A DNA stretch of 64,000 nucleotides from Mytilus galloprovincialis (Eukaryota; Mollusca; Bivalvia; Mytilida; Mytilidae), in assembly GCF_965363235.1 (NCBI RefSeq), contig NC_134838.1:5213001-5277000 (forward strand). The letters run 5' to 3'. The first letter of the stretch is position 1; each line of letters opens with the position of its first letter. Shown piece by piece: positions 1 through 11,400 of this stretch. The notes below the pieces were generated by a model. That model was not told the DNA's origin, did no database searches, and saw only the letters and a program-made list of their open reading frames with translations. The position numbers and the translations under genes are program-made.

Positions 1-542
1 ATGTTAGGGATCGAAACGGTATTTGGAAGGCCATATAAAAAGTACCCTCATTTTTAGAAAAAGTACCCTCATTTTTTATATCAAAAGCACTATAATAAAT
101 GTTCTTGTGTATAGAAATATACCGGAAATGTTGGATTTATTAGTAATCTATATATATATATATATATATATACCAATGGCAGTCAGCAGGGTTAAAGAAC
201 ATCAGTTGTTCGACCTGTTAGTCAAATGCGTTTTGTTTAAATATACTTTTTCACTTTTTTGGTCTTTTGGAAAATGTTGTTTGAACTGTTTTTAGACCCT
301 TCTACAACGAAATTTGTTTACATGCACACGTATATAAATTGCGGTTTTTATCCAACGCAATCATAGGTTTGAACGTAGTTTTCAATTTAGACTCGTTTAT
401 ATTTTTCGTTTGGGCTTGTATCATATTTTCCCTCCGGTTTGTATGATCCGTTCATCCTATATTGACTCTTAAAATTCAAGAGTCTATCTGAAATTAAGGG
501 TAAATTATATGGCCTTCCAAATACCGTTTCGATCCCTAACAT
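1..542. mobile_element. MITE-like element with 38-bp perfect terminal inverted repeats
   Basis: Bases 1-38 are the exact reverse complement of 505-542, giving a 542-bp unit with perfect inverted ends. The inside holds a (TA)n run near 150-172 and a 230-bp segment (174-402) that recurs directly at 715-941. No transposase is coded. The window starts at the first base of the repeat, so the true left end, and any target-site duplication, cannot be seen. A non-autonomous DNA transposon is the likely reading. Confidence 0.7.
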
Positions 543-714
543 CACTGAAGAGACATATATTGTCGAAATCTAGATCTGGTGTACAAAAAAAATATTGACA
601 CCTTGTGTTTGTGGCATGACATATTGGTCACAAGTTTATCGTTTTCTGTTTAGTATTGAATTTATATTAAGTTCCATTTTGTTACATCTCGTGATCAATT
701 TTATTTGGCATTCG

Positions 715-941
715 CCAATGGCAGTCAGCAGGGTTTAAGAACATCAGTTGTTCGACCTGTTAGTCAAATGCGCTTTGTTTAAATATACTTTTTTCACTTT
801 TTTGGTCTTTTTGAAAATGTTGTTTGTGCTGTATTTAGACCCTTCTACAACGAAATTTGTTTTACATGCACACGTATAAGAATTGCGGTTTTTATCCAAC
901 GCAATCATAGGTTTGAACGTAGTTTTCAATTTAGACTCGTA
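715..941 (+). repeat. Direct repeat of the inner part of the 1-542 element
   Basis: This segment matches 174-402 almost base for base, including the block starting CCAATGGCAGTCAGCAGGG. It is followed at once by a fold-back made of its own 3' part. It is probably a second, rearranged copy of the same element family. The short open frames here run through repeat sequence on either strand and are not genes. Confidence 0.7.
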
Positions 942-943
942 TT

Positions 944-1129
944 GAAATTTGTTTTACATGCACACGTATAAGAATTGCGGTTTTTATCCAACGCAATCAT
1001 AGGTTTGAACGTAGTTTTCAATTTAGACTCGTTTATATATACGAGTCTAAATTGAAAACTACGTTCAAACCTATGATTGCGTTGGATAAAAATCGCAATT
1101 CTTATACGTGTGCATGTAATACAAATTTC
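944..1129. repeat. Near-perfect fold-back (about 89-bp arms)
   Basis: Arms 944-1032 and 1041-1129 are reverse complements with very few mismatches and a loop of under 10 bases (TTATATAT). The left arm repeats the sequence at about 855-940. The transcript of either strand would form a long hairpin. It looks like an inverted local duplication of the flanking repeat. Confidence 0.8.
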
Positions 1130-1139
1130 GTTATATACA

Positions 1140-1250
1140 ACTCGTCTAAACATCAACCCAACAATGTTAGATTCCCTTGCCGGGATTCAAACCCAAATCG
1201 CCTGCAATGTAACCGGCACGCTAGACCGCACGACCACATGGGCTTCATGA
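1140..1250 (-). mobile_element. tRNA-related SINE fragment, minus strand
   Basis: Read on the minus strand this has a box A-like TGGTCGTGCGGTCTAGCG and a box B-like GGTTTGAATCCCGG, in the order and spacing of an RNA polymerase III promoter derived from a tRNA. The same sequence occurs on the plus strand at about 1490-1660, 1920-2090 and 2355-2402. The folded arms are too diverged for a working tRNA. Confidence 0.55.
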
Positions 1251-1390
1251 AAATTTAATTGATCTGTAAAAATAACATCTCCATATAATTTAGCTGATCT
1301 GTAAAAATAACATCTCCATATAATTTAGCTGATCTGTAAAAATAACATCTCCATATAATTTAGCTGATCTGTACAAATAACATTTCCATG
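1250..1390 (+). repeat. 35-bp tandem repeat, about four copies
   Basis: The unit begins GATCTGTAAAAATAACATC and ends TTTAGCT; four near-identical copies run head to tail. The last copy merges into the longer ~435-bp repeat downstream, whose units each begin with the same 35-mer. Confidence 0.85.
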
Positions 1391-2402
1391 CCTTATATAT
1401 CATGTACTGTAGTACGACGCTAGATTAAAACTGACGTGGAAAGGTAACAACCAGCCACCGAAAGCTTCTTTTTATGAAGCCCAGGTGATCGTGTGGTCTA
1501 GCGCGCCGGTTACAATGCAGGCGATTTGATGTCACGATATCTCAGTAGCATTGGTTCGTATCCCGGCGAGGGAAGAATAAAAAAAAATGCTTTCACAGAT
1601 CTAACATTGTTGGGTTGATGTTTAGACGAGTTGTATATACAGAATGTACATTACCATGTATCACCATCACTGTTGATGATCCAATCCGATGGATAAATCT
1701 GTTGTAGATTTGTCACTGGTTCAGATGTACTTATAAAAATAATTATTTCTGTGACTGTATCTTATATTAATTTGTAGGATCCTTTACTATAGATAATTTA
1801 GCTGATCTGTAAAAATTACATTTCCATGCCTTATATATCATGTACTGTAGTACGACGCTAGATTAAAACTGACGTGGAAAGGTTACACCCGGCCACCGAA
1901 AGCTTCTTTTTTAATGAAGCCCAGGTGGTCGTGTTGCCTAGCGCGCCGGTTACAGTGCAGGCGATTTGTTGTTACGATATCTCAGTAGCATTAGTTCGTA
2001 TCCCGGCGAGGGAAGAATAAAAAAAAATGCTTTCACAGATCTAACATTGTTAGGTTGATGTTTAGACGAGTTGTATATACAGAATGTACATTACCATGTA
2101 TCACCATCACTGTTTGTGATCCGATGGATAAATCTGTTGTAGATTTGTCACTGGTTCAGACGTACTTATAAATATAATTATTTATGTGACTGTATCTTAC
2201 ATTAATTTGTAGGATTCTTTACTATAGATAATTTAGCTGATCTGTAAAAATTACATCTCCATGCCTTATATATCATGTACTGTAGTGCGACGCTAGATTA
2301 AAACTGACGTGGAAAGGTAACACCCGGCCACCGAAAGCTTCATTTTTATGAAGTCCAGGTGGTCGTGTGGTCTAGCGGGACGGCTACAGTGCAGGCGATT
2401 TT
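1363..2402 (+). repeat. ~435-bp tandem repeat carrying a tRNA-related SINE, 2.4 copies
   Basis: Units start at about 1363, 1800 and 2235. Each holds the 35-mer, a conserved block near CTGACGTGGAAAGG, then a tRNA-like segment with box A (GTGGTCTAGCG) and box B (GGTTCGTATCCCGG), an A-rich run and a tail. The third copy is cut off after box A at 2402. The whole array appears to have grown by unequal exchange after the SINE inserted. Confidence 0.75.
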
Positions 2403-2953
2403 GTGTTAATAATTAGCCTATTATTCATTACCAACATAACTATCTTACTTGTTGATTTTGTAATGAATTTTTTCATTTACAGTTACTCTCTATCTACGAA
2501 AAAAGTTAGATAACAATAATCATTTAAGAGCAACACCTCTGTATTATGTCATCTAATGATTTTGCTATATGGGCTTTTTTGTGATTTTGTATGACAAACA
2601 TGTTTTCCTCTTAACAATTTCTATCTATTTATTAATGTTTTGAAACAAGAAATTTAGCTAAACATTAAAAAAAAAAAGGGTAGACCTTGAAATTTTAGGA
2701 TCATATTATATATGATTTCCCTTTTATTTGTAGTTTTCAAGGTGTCCGTTTTATTTTAATCCATGGCTGCAATGTTGGTTGATTGTTGAAATAAAAATAA
2801 ACACGAATTTTATACTAGATTGCCCAAGGCATGTAGAGATCATTTAGGCCAACTTTGTTTAAAATTGATTCCGTAGTTCCAGAGATATTCGAATAAGTTT
2901 CCGACAACAAACGACGACAGTAGACATTTAGACTAAACATTATGTATACATAC
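2403..2953. other. No gene recognised; 3' side of GH114 copy A
   Basis: AT-rich sequence. From about 2540 it is similar to 15330-15712, the intron 2 sequence of GH114 copy B, so it is best read as the start of intron 2 of copy A. No further GH114 exon is found between here and base 1. Confidence 0.5.
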
Positions 2954-3835
2954 TAAATATTTCTTATGTCAACCCATGTCTCGCCTGGCCAGTCCTTATT
3001 AGGAACCCCAAGTCCATCGGACGGAAACTTGGCGGCATCATTTCGCCAATCTTCTTTCGTTCCAGCAGAAAAGTAACATATAACCTTTTTCCCTTTCCTG
3101 GATTCGGAGAAAACATATTACAAAGAAAGCTTTGATACAAAATATGAGTTGGCAAAAAACTTGTTATGTCAAATTTATGAGTTGCATCTGGGAATGTATG
3201 TTTACAAGAAATAATGACAACGTGACTGACTGTTTAGAAGACATAGAATGAATAGTAAATCAACAGTGTTGTGTTTCTGTTGTGTCGTAGTTCTCCTCTT
3301 ATATTTGATGTGTTTCCCTCAGTTTTAGTTTGTAATCCGAATGTTTTTTTTCTCAATCGATTTATGATTTTAGAACAGCGGTATACTATTGTTGCCTATT
3401 TGTCGACCAAGTAACCGTGAATCAATAATGCAAACCTGCAAGAAAAATTCCAAATAAATTGTGGTATCAAATTCATTATAATTTGAAATTGCATAATGTT
3501 TGTATACTTTGCAACAGATATGATTTGCTTTTTTAGCATTATTTTGTCTTTTTCATTTCTAGATAATTCATCAAAAACCCCACCTGCCAATTTTTTTCAA
3601 CAAAAATAAATATCTTGTCTGCCTGCAATAATATGACAAACCTGTGGAGATCTTCAATGATACTTGTATGCACATCATACAAATCAACGACAAACATGTC
3701 TCCATGAACATCCGTGTTGATATTATGTTCGGCTATCACATCGTTCCAGCTCATGTGCTGATGTGGACGCCACCACGCTGCTTGTAGAGAAGAAAAGCAC
3801 AAAATCAAAATTACCAAAGTTGGCGACATTTTCAA
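2954..3835 (-). CDS. GH114-like secreted glycoside hydrolase, copy A (exons 1-2 only; partial or pseudogene)
   Basis: Two exons on the minus strand: exon 1 at 3642-3835 and exon 2 at 2954-3097, phase-matched (AG|G makes Arg). Exon 1 codes a signal peptide (hydrophobic LVILILCF) and the start of the family domain (MSWNDVI, MFVVDLYDVH). Exon 2 has the family block VICYFSAGTKEDWRNDA and WPGETWVDIR. The copy is about 12.9 kb downstream of copy B, with matching introns, so it arose by tandem duplication. Oddity: the last codon of exon 2 is split TA|gtatgt. If the next exon starts with G, as in copy B, the joined codon is TAG, a stop. No exon 3-5 is seen down to base 1; they may lie outside the window. 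It may therefore be a pseudogene, a short protein, or an active gene with a different exon 3. Start chosen at the first Met before the signal peptide; a second Met is two codons on. Confidence 0.7.
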
Positions 3836-4088
3836 ACAAGTATATTCACTGTAAGGTGTCTTTGCTTAATGTTTAACTTTCATATCAGTCGGGACCTCTG
3901 GTTACATAACAGGGTTACAACCTCTCGGTAATTTTATACATAGCTAGCAGATAGGGCACGTTATGTAAGTTAAGTCATCGTTTTAGTCCAAATAATTATA
4001 AAATAGCCTTTCACGCCCTCCTTGTCATGAATATTAATTGGACTGGTATTGTGAAAATAATTGTTTAAAGTTCGAGATTGAATGTTAG

Positions 4089-4330
4089 TCACGTCAGCGT
4101 CGCTTTTTTGGTGTTTGTCGTTGATGGAATATGTTCTGTGATTGTGTCGACAATTAAATTATTTTTTTGTGCATTTCTCTGTGATAAGTGTACTTTTTTG
4201 TGTTTGTGTTGTATTTCTGTAACGTAATGTTGTAATTTGAGCGATATTGTTTTAACATTGTCTTTTCTAGAAATGTCATATACCATTTCAGGAATAGGCA
4301 GTTGTTATTAAAAAGTTTGTCTCTCTATAT
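4089..4330. other. No gene recognised upstream of GH114 copy A
   Basis: The sequence from 3836 to about 3890 resembles the upstream flank of copy B (16700-16760), so the duplicated block includes some promoter sequence. Beyond that nothing identifiable is seen before the repeat at 4330. Confidence 0.4.
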
Positions 4331-4720
4331 AACAAAGAAGATGTGATGTGATTGCCAATGAGACAACTCTCCGCAAGAGACCAAATGACACCGAAATTAA
4401 CAACTATAGGTCACCGTACGGCCTTCAACAATGAGCAAATCCCATACCGTATAGTCAGATATATAGGCCCTGACATGATAATGTAAAACAATTAAAACGA
4501 GAAAACTAACGACCTAATTTATGTACAAGAAATGAACGAAAAACAAATATGTAACGCGTAAACAACGACAACCACTGAATTACAGGCTCCTGACTTGAAA
4601 CAGGCACATACATACAGAGTATGGCGGGGTTTAACATGTTAGTGGGATTCCAGCTCTCCACCTAACCTCGGACAGTGGTGTAACAGTACAACATAAGAAC
4701 AAAGTATCAAAATATGTTGA
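4330..4720 (+). repeat. Bivalve interspersed repeat (GCCAATGAGACAACTCTCC family)
   Basis: Starts at GAAGATGTGATGTGATTGCC and runs through blocks shared with 11519-11835 (plus) and 7735-8030 (minus), including GTACGGCCTTCAACAATGAGC and CCACTGAATTACAGGCTCCTGACTTG. There is no coding potential. The high copy number in this window suggests a short non-autonomous element. Confidence 0.75.
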
Positions 4721-4849
4721 AAATCAGATGGACAAAAATACAAATACTACAAATAAAGGTGGATGTGGCCGGGTACTAGTACATCCCAACAACAAAAAGA
4801 CACTTAAAACAGATCTTAAAGTACTCGATATGGTGGCATTGTTTTTGTT

Positions 4850-4990
4850 GCACTTCAGTGTTTCTGTTGTGTCTTTGTTTTCCTCTTATGGTTTGATATA
4901 TTTCTCTCGGATTTAGTATGCAATCTGGATTTGTTTTCTTTCAATCGATTTGTGACTTTTAAACACCGGTTTACTACTGTTGCCTTTTCT
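4850..4990 (+). repeat. Short interspersed repeat ending TACTACTGTTGCC
   Basis: About 130 bases similar to 3264-3391, sharing the TTTCTGTTGTGTC and TCAATCGATTT blocks; diverged versions occur in reverse near 6085-6200, 13600-13720 and 17820-17910. Confidence 0.55.
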
Positions 4991-5029
4991 TGCGGTTCAT
5001 AAAATATGTGTAGTACAAGATTTCCTAAA

Positions 5030-7540
5030 CCACTGTGTATAAACTAACCGGTCAAAAAAATGTTTGGATTCGATCGTTTCTAATATTCGGCACGGCGACG
5101 GAATATCAATAGACAGAGAAAATATAGTTTTCTGTTTATCTATTTGTTATTTTTATCATATCGAAGCATACATATACATACACAACTATTTTCTATTGGG
5201 AGATGTTATATTTTCTTCAACCGTTCTAGATTAACATACAAATAAGTAAAAATGCACGAATGGAGTTACCTTGGAGATTGCAAAAGAAGTCACTTTGAGA
5301 ACCTCAATGCTTTTCTTTCTAAGTATGAAACGAAAGTAATGGGTTATGTCAAAATGGAAGCACCCGGTTTCGTCCTATATTTCATCCGACAGAACCCGGT
5401 TTTATCAAAGAAAAAATGCATAATCACATAACATAATTGAAATTCAGAAAACAACTTATTATTTATTTGAATCTATGAATACTTGAATTCCAACTTTAAA
5501 ATTTACTAAACCAAAATCAATTATCGTTTTTTTATGGTTCCATCAACAATGTTCATTTTATGTGATACTTTTATTTAATTATTTATCTTAAAAACCTTTA
5601 AAATAAATGTAATAACGATTAATCCAGCAATCGCATTATATCAGTGCGTACTCTCACTCTTGTATGAATAACTCATTTATATTTTTGTTGAAGTTATTTT
5701 GCCCTGTCTGATTACCTGTTCATATGTAATCCTTAATTATGAATTGTTAAACAATTTTGTTTATTCCAGTACGATGCAATCTTGTTTTGAATTCTTGAAT
5801 GGTTTTAGCTTTTAGACAATGTATACGAATAATTCGACTTGGTCGATATCCTTACAAGAACTGTTGACCTTTTTTTGCGTTTTTGCCAATAAATTACATA
5901 AACTGTTATCACAGATATATGTCTCACTTTTATGTAATTTTTATTATGCAAATGATGAAATTAAAATACTTTGACAAGTTACATAAGTGAGGCAAATATT
6001 CAAAGTCGATGAACTGACTGAAGGTACATGGTTGAACAATATCCATGGAGATGAGATGTGTCAATGTTGATACATAAAAGCAGTAGTTAACCGCTGTTCA
6101 AAACTCATAAATCCATGGACAAAAAACAAAATCGGGGCAACAAACAAAAACCAAGGGAAACAACTGCATACCAAATACCATTGACTTATTATAAGTCGTT
6201 CCCTTTAAGCAAACATAAACACAACCATTAACTTGTAAACTATATAAAAGTTTCAAAGTCAATGAACCATGATGAGGGGTTGGCTTTATAATATTCATGG
6301 AAATAAGATTTGAAAATACCAATAAATTCTATATCAAATATCATTGACTTAACATTAGCATTTTATCTAATCACAAACTAATACATACAAACTATTAAGC
6401 AACATTTTAAAGTCAATAGACCATGACTGAGGGGGTGGCACCAAATATCCTCCATGAAAATAAGATGTGCAAATGTTAATACAACTAAATACCAATTAAT
6501 ATTTGCTTACCACTAATGGTACCCCATAACTGATCTAATCTGATCACAAACTAATACATGTAAACTAAGCAAAATGTTCAAAGTCAATAAATCATGACTG
6601 AGAGAGGATAATAATCTCCATGGAAATGAGATATGCCAATGCTTATAAAACTGCATACTGAATATAATTGACCTACCACTAGTAATTCCTAATTAATTGA
6701 CATTATTAGAAACTAATACATGTAAACTAAGCAAAAGTTTCAAAGTCATTACACCATGACCGATGGTCAGGGCCAACTAATCTCTATAAAAATGAGATGT
6801 GCCAAGGCTTATTCAACTGAATACCACACATCATTGACCTACCACTTGTGGATCACCATAAACTACACCTAATCACTAACTAATACATTGTTGATGCCGA
6901 CGCCGCCGGAAACAGCATACCTACGTCATCGCTATTTGACTCCGTCAAGCGAGACAACAAATCTTTTCTTTAACAACTGCTGGTGGACGTTTCGTCCCCG
7001 AGGGTATCACCAGTCCATTAGTCAACACTTCGGTGTTGACATGAATATCAATAATGTGGTCATTTTTATAAATTTCCTGTTTACAAAACTTTGAATTTTT
7101 CGAAAAACTAAGGATTTTCTAACCCAGGCATAGATTACCTTAGCCGTATTTGGCACAACTTTCAATACACAGAAATAAAAGTATCGATGTGCTCAAAGTC
7201 CCTTGTTTTGCAATCTTCATGTCAATATCTTTCTTTCCATACCATGTGAACAAAGCAACGGGGAATTAAACAAATTCGAGGGAAGGTTCACTCAATTCGT
7301 TATTTGACGTGCATTTTTACTTATTTCTGCGTTAATCTAGAAAAGTTAAGAAAATTTATATCTCATAATAGAAAATAGTTATATACGTGTATAAATTCTT
7401 CGATATGATAAAAAGAACAAATAAATAAAAAGAAAACTATCTTTTCTCTGTCTTTTTGTGTTCCGTTACCGTGCCGGATATGAGATACCATCGAGTCTTA
7501 ACCACTTTTTGCCGGGGTAGTTTATACACAGCGTAAACCA
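5030..7540. mobile_element. 2.5-kb element with ~235-bp terminal inverted repeats
   Basis: The arm at about 5030-5268 matches the reverse complement of about 7305-7540 along its whole length at roughly 75-80 percent by eye, sharing outer GTGTATAAACTA and inner TTCTAGATTAAC and AAATAAGTAAAAATGCACG. The interior has no open frame of note and contains a degenerate tandem repeat at 5990-6905. An old non-autonomous DNA transposon with long arms is the most likely identity. Confidence 0.6.
5990..6905 (+). repeat. Degenerate ~180-bp tandem repeat, about five copies
   Basis: Each unit has a CAAAGTCAATGAACCATGA-like start, a CCATGGAAATGAGATGTG block and a CTAATACATGTAAACTAAGCAA end. Units are diverged by many small changes. 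The array ends in a GC-rich GATGCCGACGCCGCCGG stretch, a terminus seen in other repeats of this window. Confidence 0.65.
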
Positions 7541-7734
7541 GGCTCCCAAAATTTTTAACTTTCCTTGCTAACTTTATATTACTAGGTCTAACAATTCTCC
7601 ATGAAACCTCTTTTCATATTATTGCAAAAATTCGTACCCTAGGAACGATGTGAAACAGATGCAATCTAATTAAAACCGCATCTCTCATCACTCCCGTTTT
7701 CTGATATGTCATGACTTACTTATCCCGGTAACAT

Positions 7735-8030
7735 GTTTAGCCTCGCCACATTCTGTATGTATATGCCTGTCCAAAGTCAGGAGCCTGTAATTCAATGATT
7801 GTCGTTTGGTGATGTGTTACATATTTGTTTTTCGTTCTTTTTGTGTTCATAAATTTGGTCGTTAGTTTTCTCGTTTGAGTGGTTTTACATTGTCATTTCA
7901 AGGCCTTTTATATCAGATTTTACGGTATGGGCTTTGCTTACTGTTATACAGCGACCTATAGTTGTTAATTTCTGTGTCATTTGGTCTCTTCTGGAGAGTT
8001 GTCTCATTGGCAGTCATACCGCATCTTGTA
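7735..8030 (-). repeat. Bivalve interspersed repeat, minus-strand copy
   Basis: Reverse complement of the family at 4330-4720: CAGGAGCCTGTAATTCA, then TTGTCTCATTGGCAGTC near the end. It lies just beyond the last exon of GH114 copy B. Confidence 0.75.
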
Positions 8031-8161
8031 TTTTTATAAGTAAGGTTATGTATTTAAAGTTAATTATGAGGAATACATGTGTAATGGAAAGCAAAATGAA
8101 ATATGTGGCTTTAAATCTAAACTTAGATAATGCACGTCTGACATTTTGACCTCTCTTTGTC

Positions 8162-8167
8162 TTTATT
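8162..8167 (-). promoter_or_regulatory. Possible poly(A) signal for GH114 copy B
   Basis: TTTATT on the plus strand reads AATAAA on the minus strand, about 250 bases past the stop codon of copy B. It is a candidate only, since such hexamers are frequent in AT-rich DNA. Confidence 0.3.
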
Positions 8168-8414
8168 TTGAAACAAAATTTGGTAAAAAAACTTGATGAG
8201 GTAGTGTCCTCCCTGCCTCATTAGAAGCTTCACAACTGGCGGTCATGAATTTATCAATTAGATTATCACCTGCAATTTAGGCGAAAAACATATAATGATG
8301 CAACATATGCAGTATACAAAATAATACAATGATATCAAATAAAATCGTCGTTACAATAGATGATTTTCAATAAAAACAACCACATCAGGAAGATAATTTT
8401 TACTGAGAAAAAAA

Positions 8415-11400
8415 TTAACAACCAATTTTCCAGTTTACCATCCCATGCTTAATCAAAGTATTCATGTCATGCGGTCGTTTTGACGATGAGCATATCTCCT
8501 CTTGTTTCCGGTGACCCTCTGTCGTAGAATTCACGTATTGGATGTGGAACACCGGCTAAAATAAAATAAAAACTTATGTACATTGTATTATGGTGCCTAC
8601 TAACATGAAAAAAAAAATAAATAATACAAAAGGAGTAGGTCCAGTAAGACCCCGTTTTGACCTCAAAATATAGCAGTTTTACAAAATTGTTAAAATGTAA
8701 ACTTTTAGTTATTTATTTAAAAGTAGAATGCTACTGCTACATAAATATGGGCTGTTTTTGACAATACAATGCACATCTTTCGGGTAATATCATCATCAAG
8801 TCATGCTAAATTATTTATCCATTCGTTTAATGTGTTTGAACTTTTGATTTTGCCATTTGATTGAGGACTTTCCTTTTTGAATTTTCCTTGGAGTTCAGTA
8901 TTTTTGTGATTTTACTTTTTATTGAAACCTTCAGAATTTTAGCATTTTACTTAAATTTAAGACGGTGTCCGTCTAAAATGAAGTGCCCGCATTTGTGCTC
9001 ATTCTTAATATTGAAGTTATTTTATTTAACGATAATACATACCATAAATAAAGGTTGTGGATGAACACGGATGCGGCCGCTTTCATTTTTGACCAAAAAA
9101 AATCTGAAAAAATGACATTTTTGGCATATTTGATAGGTTTTTCATATTTGAGCTTGAATCGGAGCGTTTTTAATGACTAAATCAATTAAAATCTTTCACA
9201 TAAACTAATTGAATCAAATGAAATAGACACTTAAGCAGTCTATGGAAGAAGCGTATCGATAAAAACTTTTCTTATATCACATAGCGATATTGTCTAATAT
9301 CAATTGTAAATATGCAGACATTCCATGCGGAAAATGTTGTTTTCGGCAACGAAAAATTAAGAAAATACTAATTTTAAAACTTATTGTTCAAATATAAACA
9401 ACAATTGAGTCTAAATATACATGCAGAAGTTAGTTAGAAGCTTACGTTTATGTCAATGTAAAATTTGAAGTGCTGTGTTTTTCTTATATACATAAATAAA
9501 CAATGCGATACTTTTAAAATATCAATGCGATACTTTTAAAATATCATAGCGGTGTTTTTTTATATATCAATATTAGTACCGATTAGTATTAATATTAGAC
9601 TGTTGTACCCATATTTTGACAATTTTACCTATTATGTCTGTTTTGTTCACGCATCGTTGTAAATATGACAGAATTTAATGAGACTGTCATACACGTGAGA
9701 GGTGAAGTGCTATAAAACCAGGTTCAATCCACCATTTTCAAAATTTGAAAATGCCAGTACCGAGTCAGAAATATGACAGTTGTTATCCATTCGTTTGGTG
9801 TGTTTTATCATTTGATTATACCATTTGATAAGGGACTTTCTGATTTCAATTTTCATCGGAGTTCAGTATTTTTTTTAATTTTACTTCTTAGTAGTATTGT
9901 ATGTAAATAAGCAGTTTTAAGACCATTGCTTAAATTCAAATTGTTTTTGGTAACATCTTACAAATTTCTCAATTGGTTATGGAAGCAAATCTAATCAAAT
10001 AAGAGTTTAATAAACAATGCCGTAATCAAATAATCAAATAGCTAAGTATCAAAATGATTGACCTGTACTTTTGAATCTCCTTTTTTTTAAATTAGACCGT
10101 TGGTTTTCCTGTTTGAATGGTTTAACACTAGCAATGTTCTTGTTCCTATATAGCGTGGTGTTCGCTGTGAGCCAAGGCTCCGTGTTTAAGGACCTACTTT
10201 GATCTATAATGGTTTACTTTAAACAAATTATTACTTTGATGGAAAGTTGTCTCATTCGAACTCATGCACCATCTTCTTATATCTATAAATCTTTAAAATT
10301 TCCCCTTATAAATAACTGGTTTCCAGTCCTTCAACTGAACAATCTAAATTTATGAATATAGAAAAGATATATAGATATAGGAAGATGTGGTGTGAGTGCC
10401 AATGAGACAACTCTCCATCCAAATAAAAATTAAAAAAAAAGTAAACCATGATTATAGGTCAATGTACGGCCTTCAACACGGAGCCTTGGCTCACACCGAA
10501 CAACAAGCTATAAAGGACCCCAAAATTACTATTGTAAAACCATTCAAACGGGAAAACCAACGGTCTAATCTATATAAAAAAAACGAGAAACGAGAAACAC
10601 GTATATAAACAAACGACAACTACTGTACATCTGATTCCTGACTTATGACAGGTGCAAACTTTTGCAGCGGGATTAAACGTTTTAATGGAAACAAACCTTT
10701 TCTGAAACAATAGCATAACATCACAACATAGAAAAACACACGATGAAATATCAATTGACAGACTTAACTCCATCAAAAAACGTAAATTAGTACACAATGA
10801 ACGAATGAACGAATATACACATTTCTAACGTCAAAAGACATTTACATCTTATTTATTTGTGTTCTAAACATTTTTTTTATTACTCATTGAAGAAATGAAT
10901 TTATAACAAGCGATACGGATTGTTATTTTGCACTAAGAAAAGTTCGCGTATTTATACGATCGGTTACTAGCCAAAAACGAAAGTCAAATCTCTGTGGCAA
11001 CAATACATCGGAATACCCTCACGGTCATCGCGATGTAAAAGAGCGTCCAGGCGGCGAGCTGATTATGTTCATAGAGATATCGATTTACCAACGGGAAAAG
11101 TCTTTGATATCCAAAAAGAACTGTCTTCCTTCTCAATATCTTTTGCTATGTTAATAATAAATTTATTTTCTGTTTGACAAGATTTTTGATTTTCGTTGTA
11201 TCTGAAGTTGTCCAATTTTTATAGTCTGAGGCTACTCAGTTGGTATCTTCAAAGAGCGGGACATCAGCATTTGTACATTTTAATTTGTTTGGATTATTCA
11301 TTTTACCATTTGAATATTAATTGTAATTTGGAGCTGTATTGGATTGGATTGTTTGAATGAATGTTTCTTTTAAGTAATGATATTTTTTGTCTATTTCGAT

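Noticed and set aside
1490-1575. Possible tRNA gene in the 5' repeat cluster
   Set aside because: Several diverged copies sit inside a tandem unit and the acceptor stem is not complementary, so it is a tRNA-related SINE.
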